Source: Combretum micranthum
Lineage: Eukaryota > Streptophyta > Magnoliopsida > Myrtales > Combretaceae
NCBI GenBank assembly: GCA_024138025.1
Contig: JAMXBD010002750.1
Coordinates: 102,102 to 166,101, forward strand
Reading direction: 5' to 3'
DNA length: 64,000 bases
The position numbers and the translations under genes are program-made. Positions 1 through 12,900 of this stretch are shown piece by piece. Under the pieces are notes generated by a model. It saw nothing but the letters and a program-made list of their open reading frames with translations, was not told the origin of the DNA and ran no database searches. Numbering within the stretch: position 1 is the stretch's first letter; every line of letters begins with the position of its first letter.

Positions 1-1927
1 ACAAACTTTCCTTAGAAACCATTTCCTCTCAATATTTAGTAAATGAGTTTACTACATTTGACCACATCTACATTTTACATGGATTTCCTTTGGAAAAATT
101 CTACTTTATTTAAAGAAATTTTGTTCCTTATATTAGTTATATCCTAAGGCCTTTATTTCTTTAATAAAATCTATATTTACAAACTTTTAAGTGGGTCTTT
201 TACTATGGGGTTTCCAAAAATCCGAATTTACACAAGTCCATTTTCAAGTTGATTCCTTTAGAGAAAATATATTTTATACTTGAAACTTTAAGTATCTATT
301 ATACCTATATCCTAAGGACTTCATTTATTTGAGAAAATATCATTTTTGAAGTTGGAAAAATAGTGTTTTCTAACCCTTCATCCATTATTACGAATTTGGT
401 TTTTCATAACTTTTAACTCAAAACTCCTATGGACTTCATCTCTTGTTTTCAACATTTTCTTTAGTAAAAACTCCTTTAGACTCATGAAAAATACCACTAA
501 TCATTATCTATTACCCATAGGCTTTATTTCTCTTATAAAATATAAGTTTAGAAGTTGTTAAAAGTGTTTTTGACCTTGGTTTTCAAAGTCATCCGAATTT
601 TCAAAAGTCTTTTTCTTGTAAAGTACTTTTCTTTTTGACTTCATAGACCCATATATATATAGATCTATACACTAGAAAGTCATTTACTAAAGACAAAAGT
701 GTTAAAGACTATTTATGCACATATGAACAAAATAATAATGAAACTATAAATGTCTACATGATCATGAGTATCAAGATGATGGATCTACTTTATCAAAAGC
801 TTAAATGAATTTTAAAAACATAAAAACCATATTTTTATAAAAGATCCTTTGTTTAAAAGACTTTTTGATGGATAAAAGTAAAGCTTTTGGTATAGAAACT
901 CCTTTAAAAGATAGATCTACTTGTAATGGTTCGGGATTTTTGTTTAGATATCTCATTGTTCCTACTAAAAGATCATGGGAACATAGAGTTGAAATATCCA
1001 AAAATCACTTAGCCATAACAAGTTTTATGAGTTGGAAGTAGTGGAGCATAACTTACTTGAAATGGATGTAAGATAGAAGAGAAAAATGAGAAGTTGAGAG
1101 TGTGTGTGTGTGGCTCCACAAGTTTCGGCCAAAGGGGAAAAATAAGGAGAGGAAGAGAGCTTTTGCACACTTTGTGAGTTTTGGAAAAGAAAGAATGAGG
1201 AGAGAGAGAATAAGATAGTTATATAGGAAGTGAAATAGGTTAAATGGAGAAGGAAAAATCAAATTGATGCATGGGAGGGGGGGGGGCCATATGCGCCGGT
1301 TTTGGAAGCTAAAAGGGGGGAAGAGACTTGATGATTTCCATTTGATTTGGCCTTGATTTGATCTTTGCTTCCTTTGTCATACTTTGTAAGATATGAAGTG
1401 ACAAAAGTTATGGAAAAATGGGTTTGATTTGAGTGATTAGTAAGGTTTAGGCTTGTAGGGTGGCTAATAGGTAGTGTAGGTGTACTTTATGAATAGTAAA
1501 GAATAGTTGACAAGACAATTTTTAATTTCCGGTAGTAATGAAATACGAATAAAAAGGCTATAAGTGTATTTTTCATAAATCGAAAAATTATGAAAAATAT
1601 ATTTTTGAAATCCTTATTTTATTTCGGTTCTAATGAGTACTCATAAGAATATTTTTGAAATTCTAGTTCCGGGGCACGTTTTTCTATAATGGGTCTCGGG
1701 ATGACCCGGAATCGAAATTTTCTAAAAATCAAATATTTTCTTAGTTTAAAATATATTCAAGAACTATAATCAAAATTAAATTTTCTTAGAAAATTTATTA
1801 ACTGAAAACCGAGAAAAAGCCGGAATTAGGGTTTCTAATTCTCACTCCAGGCTTGAGTCACTCCGGTTTAGGGTTTTGGTTTCCGGTTCTAAGGTTATCT
1901 TAGCTACTTGAAAAACCGGGGTTTACA
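1..1927 (-). mobile_element. Partial long LTR (Tekay-like family A), cut by window edge
   Basis: Read on the minus strand, this begins at 1927 with TGTAAACCCCGG and runs leftwards out of the window. The start resembles those of the LTRs at 50236 and 58998, including the CCCTAA...TCCGGC stretch about 100 nt in. It carries the same promoter block as those LTRs: a GCGCCGG patch at 1293-1299 and a TATATAA box at 1219-1225, both read on the minus strand. The short frames at 801-1001 and 1053-1262 lie within the LTR and show no domain. The 3' end and left target duplication are outside the window. It abuts the tail of a plus-strand LTR, so it probably inserted into it. Confidence 0.75.
1219..1299 (-). 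promoter_or_regulatory. LTR promoter: GC block plus TATA box
   Basis: Minus strand: CCGGCGC at 1299-1293, then TATATAA at 1225-1219, about 68 nt apart. The same pair at nearly the same spacing occurs in five other long LTRs of this window, which supports a U3 core promoter. Confidence 0.5.
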
Positions 1928-2265
1928 GAATGTAGACTTCTAAGAAAAATCTCTGTAGTAGACTTATATTATATTTACGTATATTTTGATGATGGCTTAG
2001 TTGAACAAGTCTATTAGAACGGGGGAATGCCCCTAAGAAGTTGTAAGAGACTCATATTCTAATGAATCTTACATGTTTATCTATATGAGTTCTTGCATGC
2101 TTTTATTATCTTCTTAAACTTAATACCCCTATTAGTCTCCTACTATCTTGGAAGCACTTCTTGCACGTGATATCGAAGCTCCTGCGTGACTAAGGTTGTC
2201 ATTCACTAGCTTTAATATTATGTGCGGTGGACTGCTATATTTAGGGTACCCTCCAGGGCTTGATA
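1928..2265 (+). mobile_element. 3' end fragment of a long plus-strand LTR
   Basis: The last ~60 nt (GTGCGGTGGACTG... then TTAGGGTACCC and a degenerate TGATA end) match the 3' termini of the LTRs ending at 14443 and 58749, which finish TTTAGGGTACCC...GGCGTGACA. The upstream text (GGGGGAATGCCCC, then an AAGC...CGTGACT stretch) also matches those LTR tails. The 5' part would lie left of the window, with the minus-strand LTR 1-1927 inserted in between. No primer binding site follows, so it is a solo or broken LTR. Confidence 0.6.
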
Positions 2266-2974
2266 GAAAGCCCTAGCCTATACTTCCTTTTCCTCACAAT
2301 GCTTACCATACACTTGCACACACACAATAACCTTTTAGGTATAAGAAGTCAAATTTTACTTTATCAAATATAAGGATAATTATCAACCTAATTTGATCAA
2401 AATGTCTTCTTAAGTTTACCTATAGCAAGCGCCAATTTCACCTAACAATGTACAACATTTCTTTCATCATTTTTCCTTCTAAAATTCTTCTAAAATCCAC
2501 ATCAAGTCTCCATCATCAAGTCAAGATTCAATTAGTTAAGCTATTACTTACTTTTGCTTTGTTAATCTTGCAAGTTAGATAAGTTTGTTTAAAGTTAATG
2601 TTGATTATAGAGTTGTCAAGGATGTTGGAGTTAGACAGGTAAAAATTGAGTAATGAAATTGATAGTTTAAAACCCAAATAAAAAATATAATAGGCTTTTG
2701 ATGGTGGATAGAGTTGATGCTGTAGATGGATAAATGTAGTGTAAGTATATATGTGTAATACTAATTTGAAGTTGTAGGAGAAACATATAAGCCTTATTTG
2801 TTAATGTGTAAGTGTTTTTTATGGGGATAAGATCATGATACTTAATTGAAAAGTCTAAAAATTTCAAAGTTTGGAAATACAAAATAGGGTTTAGTGGATC
2901 ACGGGGTGATATAGGGAATAATAGTCTTAGATCAAGTTATTTTGGTTGATCATGAGCATAATCAAAGATGTGGT
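2266..2974. other. AT-rich stretch without a recognisable gene
   Basis: No coding domain is visible; the 71-residue frame at 2667-2882 on the minus strand looks like chance. It ends at the left copy of the GTGGT duplication (2970-2974). It is therefore the left flank of the host into which the 2975-16438 LTR inserted, continuing at 16444. Both flanks carry a TTTTGGTTGATCATG motif. A GCCTA at 2276-2280 also occurs right after the old LTR end at 23038, so this stretch may be the 5' part of that old LTR. Confidence 0.4.
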
Positions 2975-4896
2975 TGTAATAACCAAATTCATACAATTCA
3001 TAAATAATAATCATTAAGAAAATAATGTAAAAATTTTGAAAAAGTTTTAAAAAAAGTTATGAAAAGCATTCCCAATTTCTTGTGATTTAAGAATATTGAA
3101 ATTTAAATAAATTAATGATTGTTTAAAAATTTGAATTATTACTTTTTAAGATAAAATTCTATAAAAATAACAAGGATGAAATTAAAAATATATATATGCA
3201 AATAAATGAAAATGAGATTCAAGTAAGTAATAATAATAACCAAATTTATAAAATAAAATATTCTGGATAATTAAAGAAATGAATGATAAGTAAATAAATA
3301 ATTATAAAACAATGATGCTAAATCTACATAACTTAAATCTTAAGATGTTTTTTGAAAATAAAAATAATATAAGAAACCCCAAATCAATATAATAAGAAAG
3401 AATAACACAACAAGAAATATCAAACAAATTGGATAATGAATACACAAATATGATATATTAACCCAATAAATAATAGATTATTAAATAATTCAAAATTACA
3501 ATGGAAGTGGAAACAATATTATATTTTAATCTAAATATTTGGAATAAAATAATGAAAGTGTGAGCAAAAGGGTAAAATCTTAAAACAATTTAAAACTTTA
3601 GAATTATGAAAACTAAAGTTAATATAATGTCAACTACCAATGGATAATATATCTTAATGTTGTTTAGAGTATAATTTAATAATTGAGTTTAGATAGTTTA
3701 GTTAAAATAAGTAATTTGAAGTATAGGTTACAAATGGATAGACTGCTATAATCAATTAATAAATAAACTTAAATAAAATTGAGATTCCAAATCCTCCTTC
3801 TCAATCTTTTATTTACTTCAATTATTGATTTCATGAACCAAATTTCTTAAATCTTTTTTCTTATCAAATTGGAACTCTTTTCTTTTCAAATTAGTTATTT
3901 ATTTTAAGTATTTTTTCATCAAACCAATTTTCACTATTTTATCAATCAATTTTAATTTGAATACTCTTTTCTTTAAATCTATAAATGATCTAAAAGTTTC
4001 TTAAGTCTAATACTAAGATTTCTAAAATACTCAAATATAGCTTCTTTAATCTAAATTCTATATCTCCAATTTTCATGAATTTTGAGATTACCTATTTATT
4101 TAAAAATATCAATTTCTAAGCCTAAACGCAACTAAATATTAAGTTTTACAAAATTAAATTTCTAAACTTGGTTTGTAAGTCAAGTTATTGATTTCACTTA
4201 TTTATATTCTAAAATCTTGTCCTAATTATTTTTAATGCTTAAGATCATAATATGAAAAGCTTAAATCAAAGTCCTCAAGCATAAATATTCTTAATTAACT
4301 TTTGGCCTGATCTTATTTAATTATGTCTCTTTCTCTCTCTCTTTTTTCTACCATTTTCTCTTCTCTTCTCTTCTCTTCTTTCTTTCCCTTGCTTTTCATG
4401 TTCCTTTTTCTTTCTTTTCTTCTTCTCTTTTTCTCTCTTAATTCCACCACCAAATCTTAATTTTAAGAAGACAATAAGAGAGATTGAAGTTAGGAATGAA
4501 GTTAAGAAGCAGGAGACAAGCTAGAGGATGCTACAACAACCTTGAAGTAGTAGTAGTAGTAATAAAGAAAAGAGAGTTGAAATTCATCAAACATGTAAGT
4601 ATGATGTTGTTTCTTGTTTTTATTTATTGTGATTGATGTTATATGATGATTTAATGTAGCAAAGCCTAAGAAGAAACTTGTAAAATTTTGACATATGAGT
4701 ATGCTAAAACCTAAGCTTGTTTAGGTATGAATGGATCAAAGGAGTTGATGAAATGAGAAGTCAAAATGTGTATAGAAGTGTTATAAATTGTGTTGCTGAG
4801 TTGATAAGGCATTGGGAATGGTGTTTGATGGATAAAACATGCAGAAAAGTAACTTAAAGAAGAAGAAGAAAAATAGGGGACACATTTCTGGGTTGA

Positions 4897-5095
4897 CATG
4901 CCCCTCGTGCATGGGGCAGTGGCAAGGAGCGTGGTAGCTACTGTGTTTGCAGCTGGTTCACCAAGGGGGCGTGGTGGCCTTTACCTCCTTGCAAATTTTA
5001 CACGCTCCTTGATATGAGGCGCGGCGGGGGGGTTGGGGGTTGTTGGAGGAAGGGGTGTGGTGATCACAACCACCTTTGGCACAGCTCGTATGGAT
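4897..5095 (+). repeat. GC-rich hairpin patch inside LTR B
   Basis: An abrupt GC-rich island in AT-rich LTR. It holds an inverted repeat ATGCCCC...TGGGGCA with a short loop at about 4899-4917, followed by several GGGGCGTGGTGG-like units. The sibling LTR has the counterpart at 39850-40045 with at least two further GCCCC/GGGGC hairpins. Confidence 0.5.
5026..5055 (+). other. Putative G-quadruplex in LTR B
   Basis: G7 at 5026-5032, G5 at 5035-5039 and G4 at 5052-5055, with loops of 2 and 12 nt. The G7 run can supply two G-tracts, giving a four-tract intramolecular candidate on the sense strand of the LTR. Confidence 0.45.
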
Positions 5096-8000
5096 CTAAA
5101 TATCATTTGTTTTTCTTTTCTTTGTAGATTTTCTGGTGATATACATTACGAGATGTTTTTCCATACTTTCCGCATTTAGTTCTAGCTGCCTTTTGATCGA
5201 CCTGAACAACATATATGGATCCCCAAAGAGTTTCACCTACTCCAACTCATCCTTCTTCTACTTCTTGACCTGAACCTTGAGTAGCTACCAATCTTTACAG
5301 TTGAAGTCCCATATCTATAAACTATCCCAAACTAATTACCTATATCCTCCCTCAACATAGGATTGGAGTTAATGATGTCAATGAGAATTTTATCATAATT
5401 TCATCGTCTAAACTCAGATTAAAGTGATTTCAAATGCTATGAAAAGCTTAGGACGAAGCCTATAATTGCTATGTTGTAAGTTTTAGGAATTTCTAGAAGT
5501 AAAAAAGCTTAAGATATAATTGTTTCATTAGTTATGTATGTGTCGTTAAGCATGATAATTTATGATTCCTTCAAGACTATTAGAGTAAGGAGTTAATATA
5601 ACAAGTTTAGACTTCTTATATACAAAATGAACTTAGTTAACAAATCTAAGTCTCACTTGGCTTAATCTAATTTAGTAACTGAATGAGACCTAATATAGTT
5701 TATGCATATCAAATGAATTAGTTAATAACATGATTCTTAGAAATGAAATGAAATAGTAATAGAACTAAAGTTAGTTGACCTAATGAACTTCACTAAGATA
5801 AATGAGTTAGATAATTAATTTAGGCCAACATAAATCCTTTGAGTATATGATTTATATGTGATTGTAATATATAAGACCTTAAGTGATAAGGAGGTTATGT
5901 TGTTTCAAGTATAAAATTGTTATGAAATGAGTGTTTTGTATATGAATGTTTTGATGGTCTTTTTGTAACAAAAGAATATAAACAAAGAGAAAAGAAATAC
6001 TTTGACAGACAATGGAGAACTATCCGTATCTTGGTAGGGCGAACTTCACAACCATTGCAAGGTTTCTACTTAGTGTTTAATCAAATAGGATCTTAAAATG
6101 AATCCAAGTTCTTGAATAGATATTTTCTTATGTATTATATTCTCTTCTATAGCCTTTAGCCAACTTTCTTTTCCTGTTTGGATTTCATATGAAGGATGAT
6201 GACGAATTGGTACTGATGATGATGATTGGATGATTGATGGGGATGGTGCTTTGATCTTACAAGAGAATAGTTAAGACTTAGCTTGGATGCCAGATGGTAA
6301 CAACAATCTCTTCTCTTTGCTTGTGCTTGTAATTTAGTTGCATTAGAAATAATATAAATCCAGTTGATTATGCATGGGGTTTGGGAATCCATTTGTTGCT
6401 TGATGATTGCATTTGATTGATAACTCACTAAACCATAAGTGAAAAAAATTGTGTGGTATAATTTTATAATATTGATTGTCTGAAAAAGATATAGACATTA
6501 ATAAATAAGACATAATTCTTATTTTACTTTTAAATGAATCTGTCATGTATTGTATCACATCACATTTGCATTGGTAGGGATTCACGTCATGTATTAATAT
6601 TCTGATTCTATAGTATTGCTTGATTGGGACCAGTGGGTCTGCATAGAGGCTACCAGTAGGGTTGTCGGCTTCACGTGAACTAAGCAAGCATTGAAGGATG
6701 TCACCCGTGTTGGAATCGGCTTTACGGATTAATACTTAGGGAGGTAATGTAGTTCTAAGAGAAGTGGAAGGTTGGTTGATAGAGTAAATGTTTTGATCTA
6801 TGCACAAAATGAATTTAAAAAGGAAGTCTTCACTCTTTAGTCTTGTCTATGGAGTAGTTAGAGACTATATTTCCATAAAATGAATTTTAAAGAAAATCTT
6901 CCCTCCTTGGCTATATCCAAGGAGCAGCTTTTGGTTATATTCGTGGTATAAAAGAAATGATTTTGTGCTAAGAAAGATATGAGCTGAAGGCTCAAGTTAA
7001 GTATGCACCCCTTTCCTTATTTCACAGTTCTCCTAGCCCTAAATGGCCTGTATTCAGTCCTTCAACCTCCAAGAGAGGGCATAAATCTTCATTGGTTGGA
7101 TTCCCGTCATCCAAACCGTGCATATCATATGGATGAGTATGCATTGCATATGTTTGTTAAATAAAAACTTTCTTGATACTTGTTTGTAGTGTGATTTGGT
7201 TTTGTTATCCATTGAGCTATGTTTGAGCTCATACCCCTATAATGTTGTTGCAGAAATAGCTAAAGCATCAGCTTTGGGGATAGGTCTGTATGGAGGAGAA
7301 TCTTTGAAGATAGAAGACGAGTTTGAAATGAGAATTAGATAGATGGTATAGTTTGTTTTGGTTCTCTCTCATGTAAAACTAGGTATAGATTATGGATTAG
7401 ATTTGTGGCTTTGTAATTTAAATTTGGAAAATGTAGATGGTTTATTCTATTTTACTTTTTAATAGAGGATACCAACTCTTTGCGGTTCTAGTAGACTGTA
7501 GGAAATTAGATTTCCTTTATTTATCATAAATGTAATTTCATATTAGATATTTATAAAGTAATTATTCAGGCAGAGTCTTGCAAACTCTGACTTGCAAGAT
7601 GGTTCTCATATTGCGGGTGCACACGTGATATGATAACTTTAGGTTATCCTTCTAGGCTCGTTTTAAGGTATCACGTCCCAAACAGTACCCTAGACGTGGC
7701 AATTTGCCACGTATGGTATTAAAATTTAAGAATGACTTCCCGAAGTCATGTGAAAGCTTCAACACCATATATAAGACATCTATCACAACAATAGGAGACT
7801 CCGATGGGATGTGTAGTTCGAGATAGTAAATATGGCATACAAGAAATATATATAATTATCTAACTTCAACATTAAGAATATGGTCTTTACATCATCTTAG
7901 GAGCATTCCCCCGATAAATCTCCAAAGAACAAAATATCAACTTAGTCTTTCACATAAAGGAACAATACTAGAACCAAAAGATATTAAAGAAAATCTATTC

Positions 8001-8340
8001 TAAGATCTTCAAAAGGATTCCCAAGAGCTTCCCAAAACATAAGTCCACTTGGGTTCATGAAGTCCTCGGGCAAAAGAGATATTGATCCTGTGTCAATAAA
8101 AGTCAATCGGGGTATAAGCACAACTAGCTTAGTGAGAATATTCCTGGATTAACGTACTCGTATCAATAAATTCAAACAAGTTATTAAATAAGCATATGAA
8201 TGCATCAAGCAAGTGAGCAAGCAATACATATGATCTACCGAAAATCATATGTTTGAATGGATTTACCCCTCTATTCGGTGGTTAGGTATTTCAGGCTCTT
8301 TAAAACCCATCTTTGAAATCCAACTTATATAGTTTATTTC

Positions 8341-8480
8341 AGGCTCCTACTCGCCCATCCTTAAATAGTTCTTTCAGGCTCTTATTCACCCATCCTTAAA
8401 TAGTTCTTTCAGGCTCCTATTCATCCATCCTTAAGTAGTTCTTTTAGGCTCCTATTCACCTATCTTGTAGACTTACGGGT
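8341..8480. repeat. 35-bp tandem repeat, four units
   Basis: AGGCTCYTA-type units start at 8341, 8376, 8411 and 8446, an exact 35-bp period, with few mismatches (CCCATCCTTAAATAGTTC in most units). The sibling LTR carries only about two units around 44450-44510, so the copy number differs between relatives. Confidence 0.8.
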
Positions 8481-9920
8481 TCCCGTAAACACCACTACTA
8501 TACTCTTGTCCTACCGAGTATAATAGCTAATGAAATGAAGCTAACTATGTGATATGCATGAATCAATTAATATAACTTGTAACATTTGATTAGGGTAGTT
8601 TAAAGTTGATTACAGAATTTAAACACACTCCATCATGGTAATAATAAAACACAACTTAATTAACAAAATTCATGTCTCGTTATGTTTAGTATTCATTCAA
8701 CCAATATTATCATGCATAATCCATTTTCATCATTTCCTACTTTTAGTGCCTCTAACTACAAGCATAAACAAGTATGTAAAAGTAGGAGATAAACTCACTC
8801 GGGCATCCTTGCTAAAATTCATTACTCATAATAGTCCTCTAAATACGGATCCTCCAAAGCTTCGTTACCTAAACGAAAGAAATATCCAGAATGAGTATTT
8901 TGTGGAAGTTTTACTTGAACTTTCTAATTTTATTCTAGTATTTGCATTAAAATTCGGATCAGAGGAAATTCCAATTTAACATCGCCATAACTTGCTTATT
9001 TTAGCTCGGAATTTTGTATATTATATATCGTTTTCTACCTACTCGAAAAGATCTATCTATTTCTAAGGTTATTTTTGTCATAAAAAGCCATTTGGGTTGC
9101 AAAACACCATGGTAAAGATTAATTACGAATTTCCCAGCTTTTAAAAATACAATTTTTCCAACTTTCTTCATCCAAAAACCCTTAAACAAATACATGGATA
9201 TTTTTATAGTTAAAAAATCTTTTAAACATATATATATATATATATACTTATATTGTATGCATGATTTTTGTAGTATTGTCTCAACATTAGTTTTTCACAA
9301 AACAATTTGTCTTAAGAGTTTTAAAAATGAAACTTTGAAAATTTTTCCTCTCTAAGTTACTAGAAGGAAAACTTAAAAACTCTTGGATTGTTATAAGTGA
9401 GTGTTTTCCTATTATAATTTCATTCCCTAAGTTTTCAAAGATAAATCAATTTAAAAAAATTTGGTCCTTTAATTTATTTACTAATTTTACTTCTAGTGAT
9501 TGAAAAAGAATGTTTTCAAAAATTTTCTTAAATCATTAGTGTTATCTAATATTTGGAGTTGTGTTAAATGTATGTTTTTCTCTCATTTTTATATTCTTCT
9601 ATTTCTTTTAGAAATTAAGTTTACTCTTTTAAAACTTCACTTTCTTAGCAAATTTTATTTCTTTAAGTTGGTTCCTAAAATAGTAAATTGATTTTATCCT
9701 GATTTGAAAAGCTTGTTTTATTCATAATATTTATCAAGTGGTGGCACAATCCTTTTAAATAAGTTTATAACAAAAGCTTTCATAATAAAGAATTATCAAC
9801 ATTAGAACTTAACAAAAATTTCATTTTAACTTTGAAAAGGGAATAATAATATTAAAAATTAAGTCTTGTAGAAGCTTACCTAGTAAGTGATTTTCAAAGT
9901 CTATGGTGAACCTATTTAAG

Positions 9921-12900
9921 TGTAAGCCCTAGAAAATTTCAATAATTAATTCTAAAATAGACTTAAAAAATAAACTTTAAAAATGACTCCAAATTAAAAC
10001 CGAACTTCGACTAGATTTAAATCACGAACAAATCTAGAAATTTCTTAATCTTGAGAAAATGAGAATCCTTAAAAATAAAATAAGAATTCAACAGTCTTTA
10101 AATCCAAAAACATTACGTATGGTAAATTCTATACTTAACTCTGACTTGTAAAATCGGGTAATATAGAACTAAAAAATAAATTATTAAAAACTAAATAACG
10201 ATTAACCTTCGGAAATAAAACCCAATTCAATAATTCTGAAAATGTTAAGAGATATTAAATACTTAAAAAAAAATTTAAAATAAAATTTCCCAAACTAAAC
10301 GTATGTATAAACATAAACCCTTAGTTTCCAAATTGGCAAAGATCTAAACCGGAAAATCACCCGGAAACCCTAAGTAGAATATAATAGTTTTAATCCGACA
10401 ATCCCGTATTCCTAAACTAAGGAGTCAGAATATGAGTAATGGGTGTAGTTTAGTTCATAATAATATTAGGATGCTTTAAAAGATAAGATTAGCGAATTTT
10501 CGATCTATTTCGAACCCGATTGAGTATAAACTTTGAAAAGCGTGCCCCACGACTCGAAATATTAAATATATGATATCAGTACCATTAGACTTGTAATTTC
10601 ATAAGAATTCCAAATATATCAGTTATATAATTTTTTGGGTTATAAAAGTTACAGTTATAACATTTTATCGTATTTTCATTACTACCGGTACTTTAAATAT
10701 CTTATCTACTTTTTGAGTTCTTCTATATTATTCACAAGTACAACTACCCATAACCTATTTCTTACATCCTTACACCCTACTCTTACAATTACATCATTTT
10801 CCTTGCAATTTACTTTTCTAATATAACTTTATTACTTAAATTACTTAATTAATTTTGAATTTTACACAACACAACTCAAACAACTCCCTCTCTCTCACCT
10901 TTCCAAACCGGCGCAACTCACCTCCCTCTTTCCTCTCTCCAATTGTTTTATTTAACTTCTTTCATACAAAACCCTAATCCACAAGTCTATATATATCCCT
11001 TTATACCAACTTCACTTCACTTTCTCATTTTCACAAAGCAAAACTCTTGCAAAATTTTTCTTTCTCTCTTCCTCTTCCTTGCTAAAACCGTAACCTACAT
11101 GCACATACACACTCACATAATTTTCCTTCAAGTTTCTTGTTCCAATCTTTCAATAAGTAATAGATGTATACTTTATTATCTTAAAACATGTAATGGCAAG
11201 TTCATTCATGTGTGATTCTACACAAAATCCTCATGAGCTTCAAACTAGGGATATGGAAACACTTGAACATGAGATTCTTACCATCACAATGTTATAGATC
11301 TTGTTATTTAAAGATATTTTGCTATTTTCTTGTTTTATTTTCAAGTTATGTTGTTATTGCTAATGATTTGTACATATATTCATTATTCACATAACCATCA
11401 TAGTGTTCATACATTTATAACTAGTATAGTAAACTAGATTTAGTTATTTTAAGTTCATAAATGTATTAGACTTTTGTTTTATGTTGTTAAATGACTTGTA
11501 ATAGCTTGATGATAGTAGAAAAGTATTAGAAAACTCAAGATCTATTTTAGTTTCAACAAAAATAATTTTTGAAAATTCGGATAAAAAGAGAACCATATTT
11601 AGAAAAGCTATTTTTCATCTTCAAAATGTGTATTTTTCATTTAAAATGAAGGGCTTAGGGAATAGATATCATTAATGAGTAGTCTTGATGAGTAAAGTTT
11701 AGATCTATGAGTTTATAGTTTACTACCATGGATTTCTTTTATATTTATGTTCACAGAAAGTGTAGATCTTGATTTTGAACTCAAACAAAAAATGGTGAAA
11801 TTCATATCTAGGAAAGACCCACATTTAAAAACCACTTTCCAAGTATTAAAATAGAAGTTTTACTTGAAATAATGAAGGCTTAATGGGTATATATCATCAA
11901 GAGTTCATTTTTATAGATTCAAAGGTGATTCTCAAAGATTATTTTTCAAAGCAAAATTCTATTTTCAGATTTAGGCGAAGGCTTCGTTTAAAAACATGTT
12001 TTCCAAATAAAAAATGAAGTTTTTATTCAAGATATGGAAAGCTCTTAAGATAGGATATGTAAAGAATGATTTTTCATAAGTTTAGATGGATTTTATCAAA
12101 AGATATGTCCAAAAACAAATTTTGTAAATTTGGATCTCAACCAAGACCAATTTTGAAAACCCATTTTTCAACACCGAAATGAAGGATTTGTTTAAAAAAT
12201 GAAAGGCTTATGGAATAGGTATTAATAGGAGATGTTTTTGATAAGTAAATGGTAGATCTACTAATAGAGATTCTCAAAATAGGAAGAGATTACGAAGTAT
12301 AAAATTTGAGTTTTACCCTAACTTTGTGAAATTCGGATGATTTCAAGACCATGCCTTAAAAACCCTTTTATTAACTCTAAAACTTGTATTTTATATGAAA
12401 AATGAAGAGTATAGTTCATAGATATCATCAAGTAATGATTTTTATAAGTTGAGATAGGATTTGCTAAGAAAAATATGTAGAAGAAGGAGTAGAAATAAAG
12501 TAGGAAAATTTGAGTTGTTTGCCATTTTAAGAAATTCGTAATAATGGAGTAATGGTATGAAAACCCCTATTTTTCAAACTCAAAATGAAAGTTTTATTAA
12601 AAAAATGAATTCCTTAGTGGCTAGGTATGGTTGAGCCTTAATTTTCTAAGTATCAAATGATTTTTACTTAAAGGAATCATCACAAAAACAATTTTTACAA
12701 AATTCGGATTTTTGGATGAACCATATCTAAAAACATGTTTACAAAGTGTAAAATGAGAATTTATATTGAAAAAAAAGGCCTTAAGGAATATACATAATGA
12801 AGGCTTGATTTTAATAAGAATAATTAAATTTTATCAAGGAATTTTCTAAAAACAAGTGGGGATTGTCAAGAATACAAGATTAGCCATTCTAAGTTGATTT

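Noticed and set aside
6343..6687. 114-codon minus-strand frame
   Set aside because: Inside LTR B, antisense to it, low complexity and with no recognisable domain.
8341..8480. CRISPR-like array
   Set aside because: Adjacent units without unique spacers, in a plant LTR; a simple tandem repeat.
8635..8979. 114-codon plus-strand frame
   Set aside because: Entirely within a minus-strand solo LTR; no domain and no counterpart kept open in the sibling LTR at 44690-45010.
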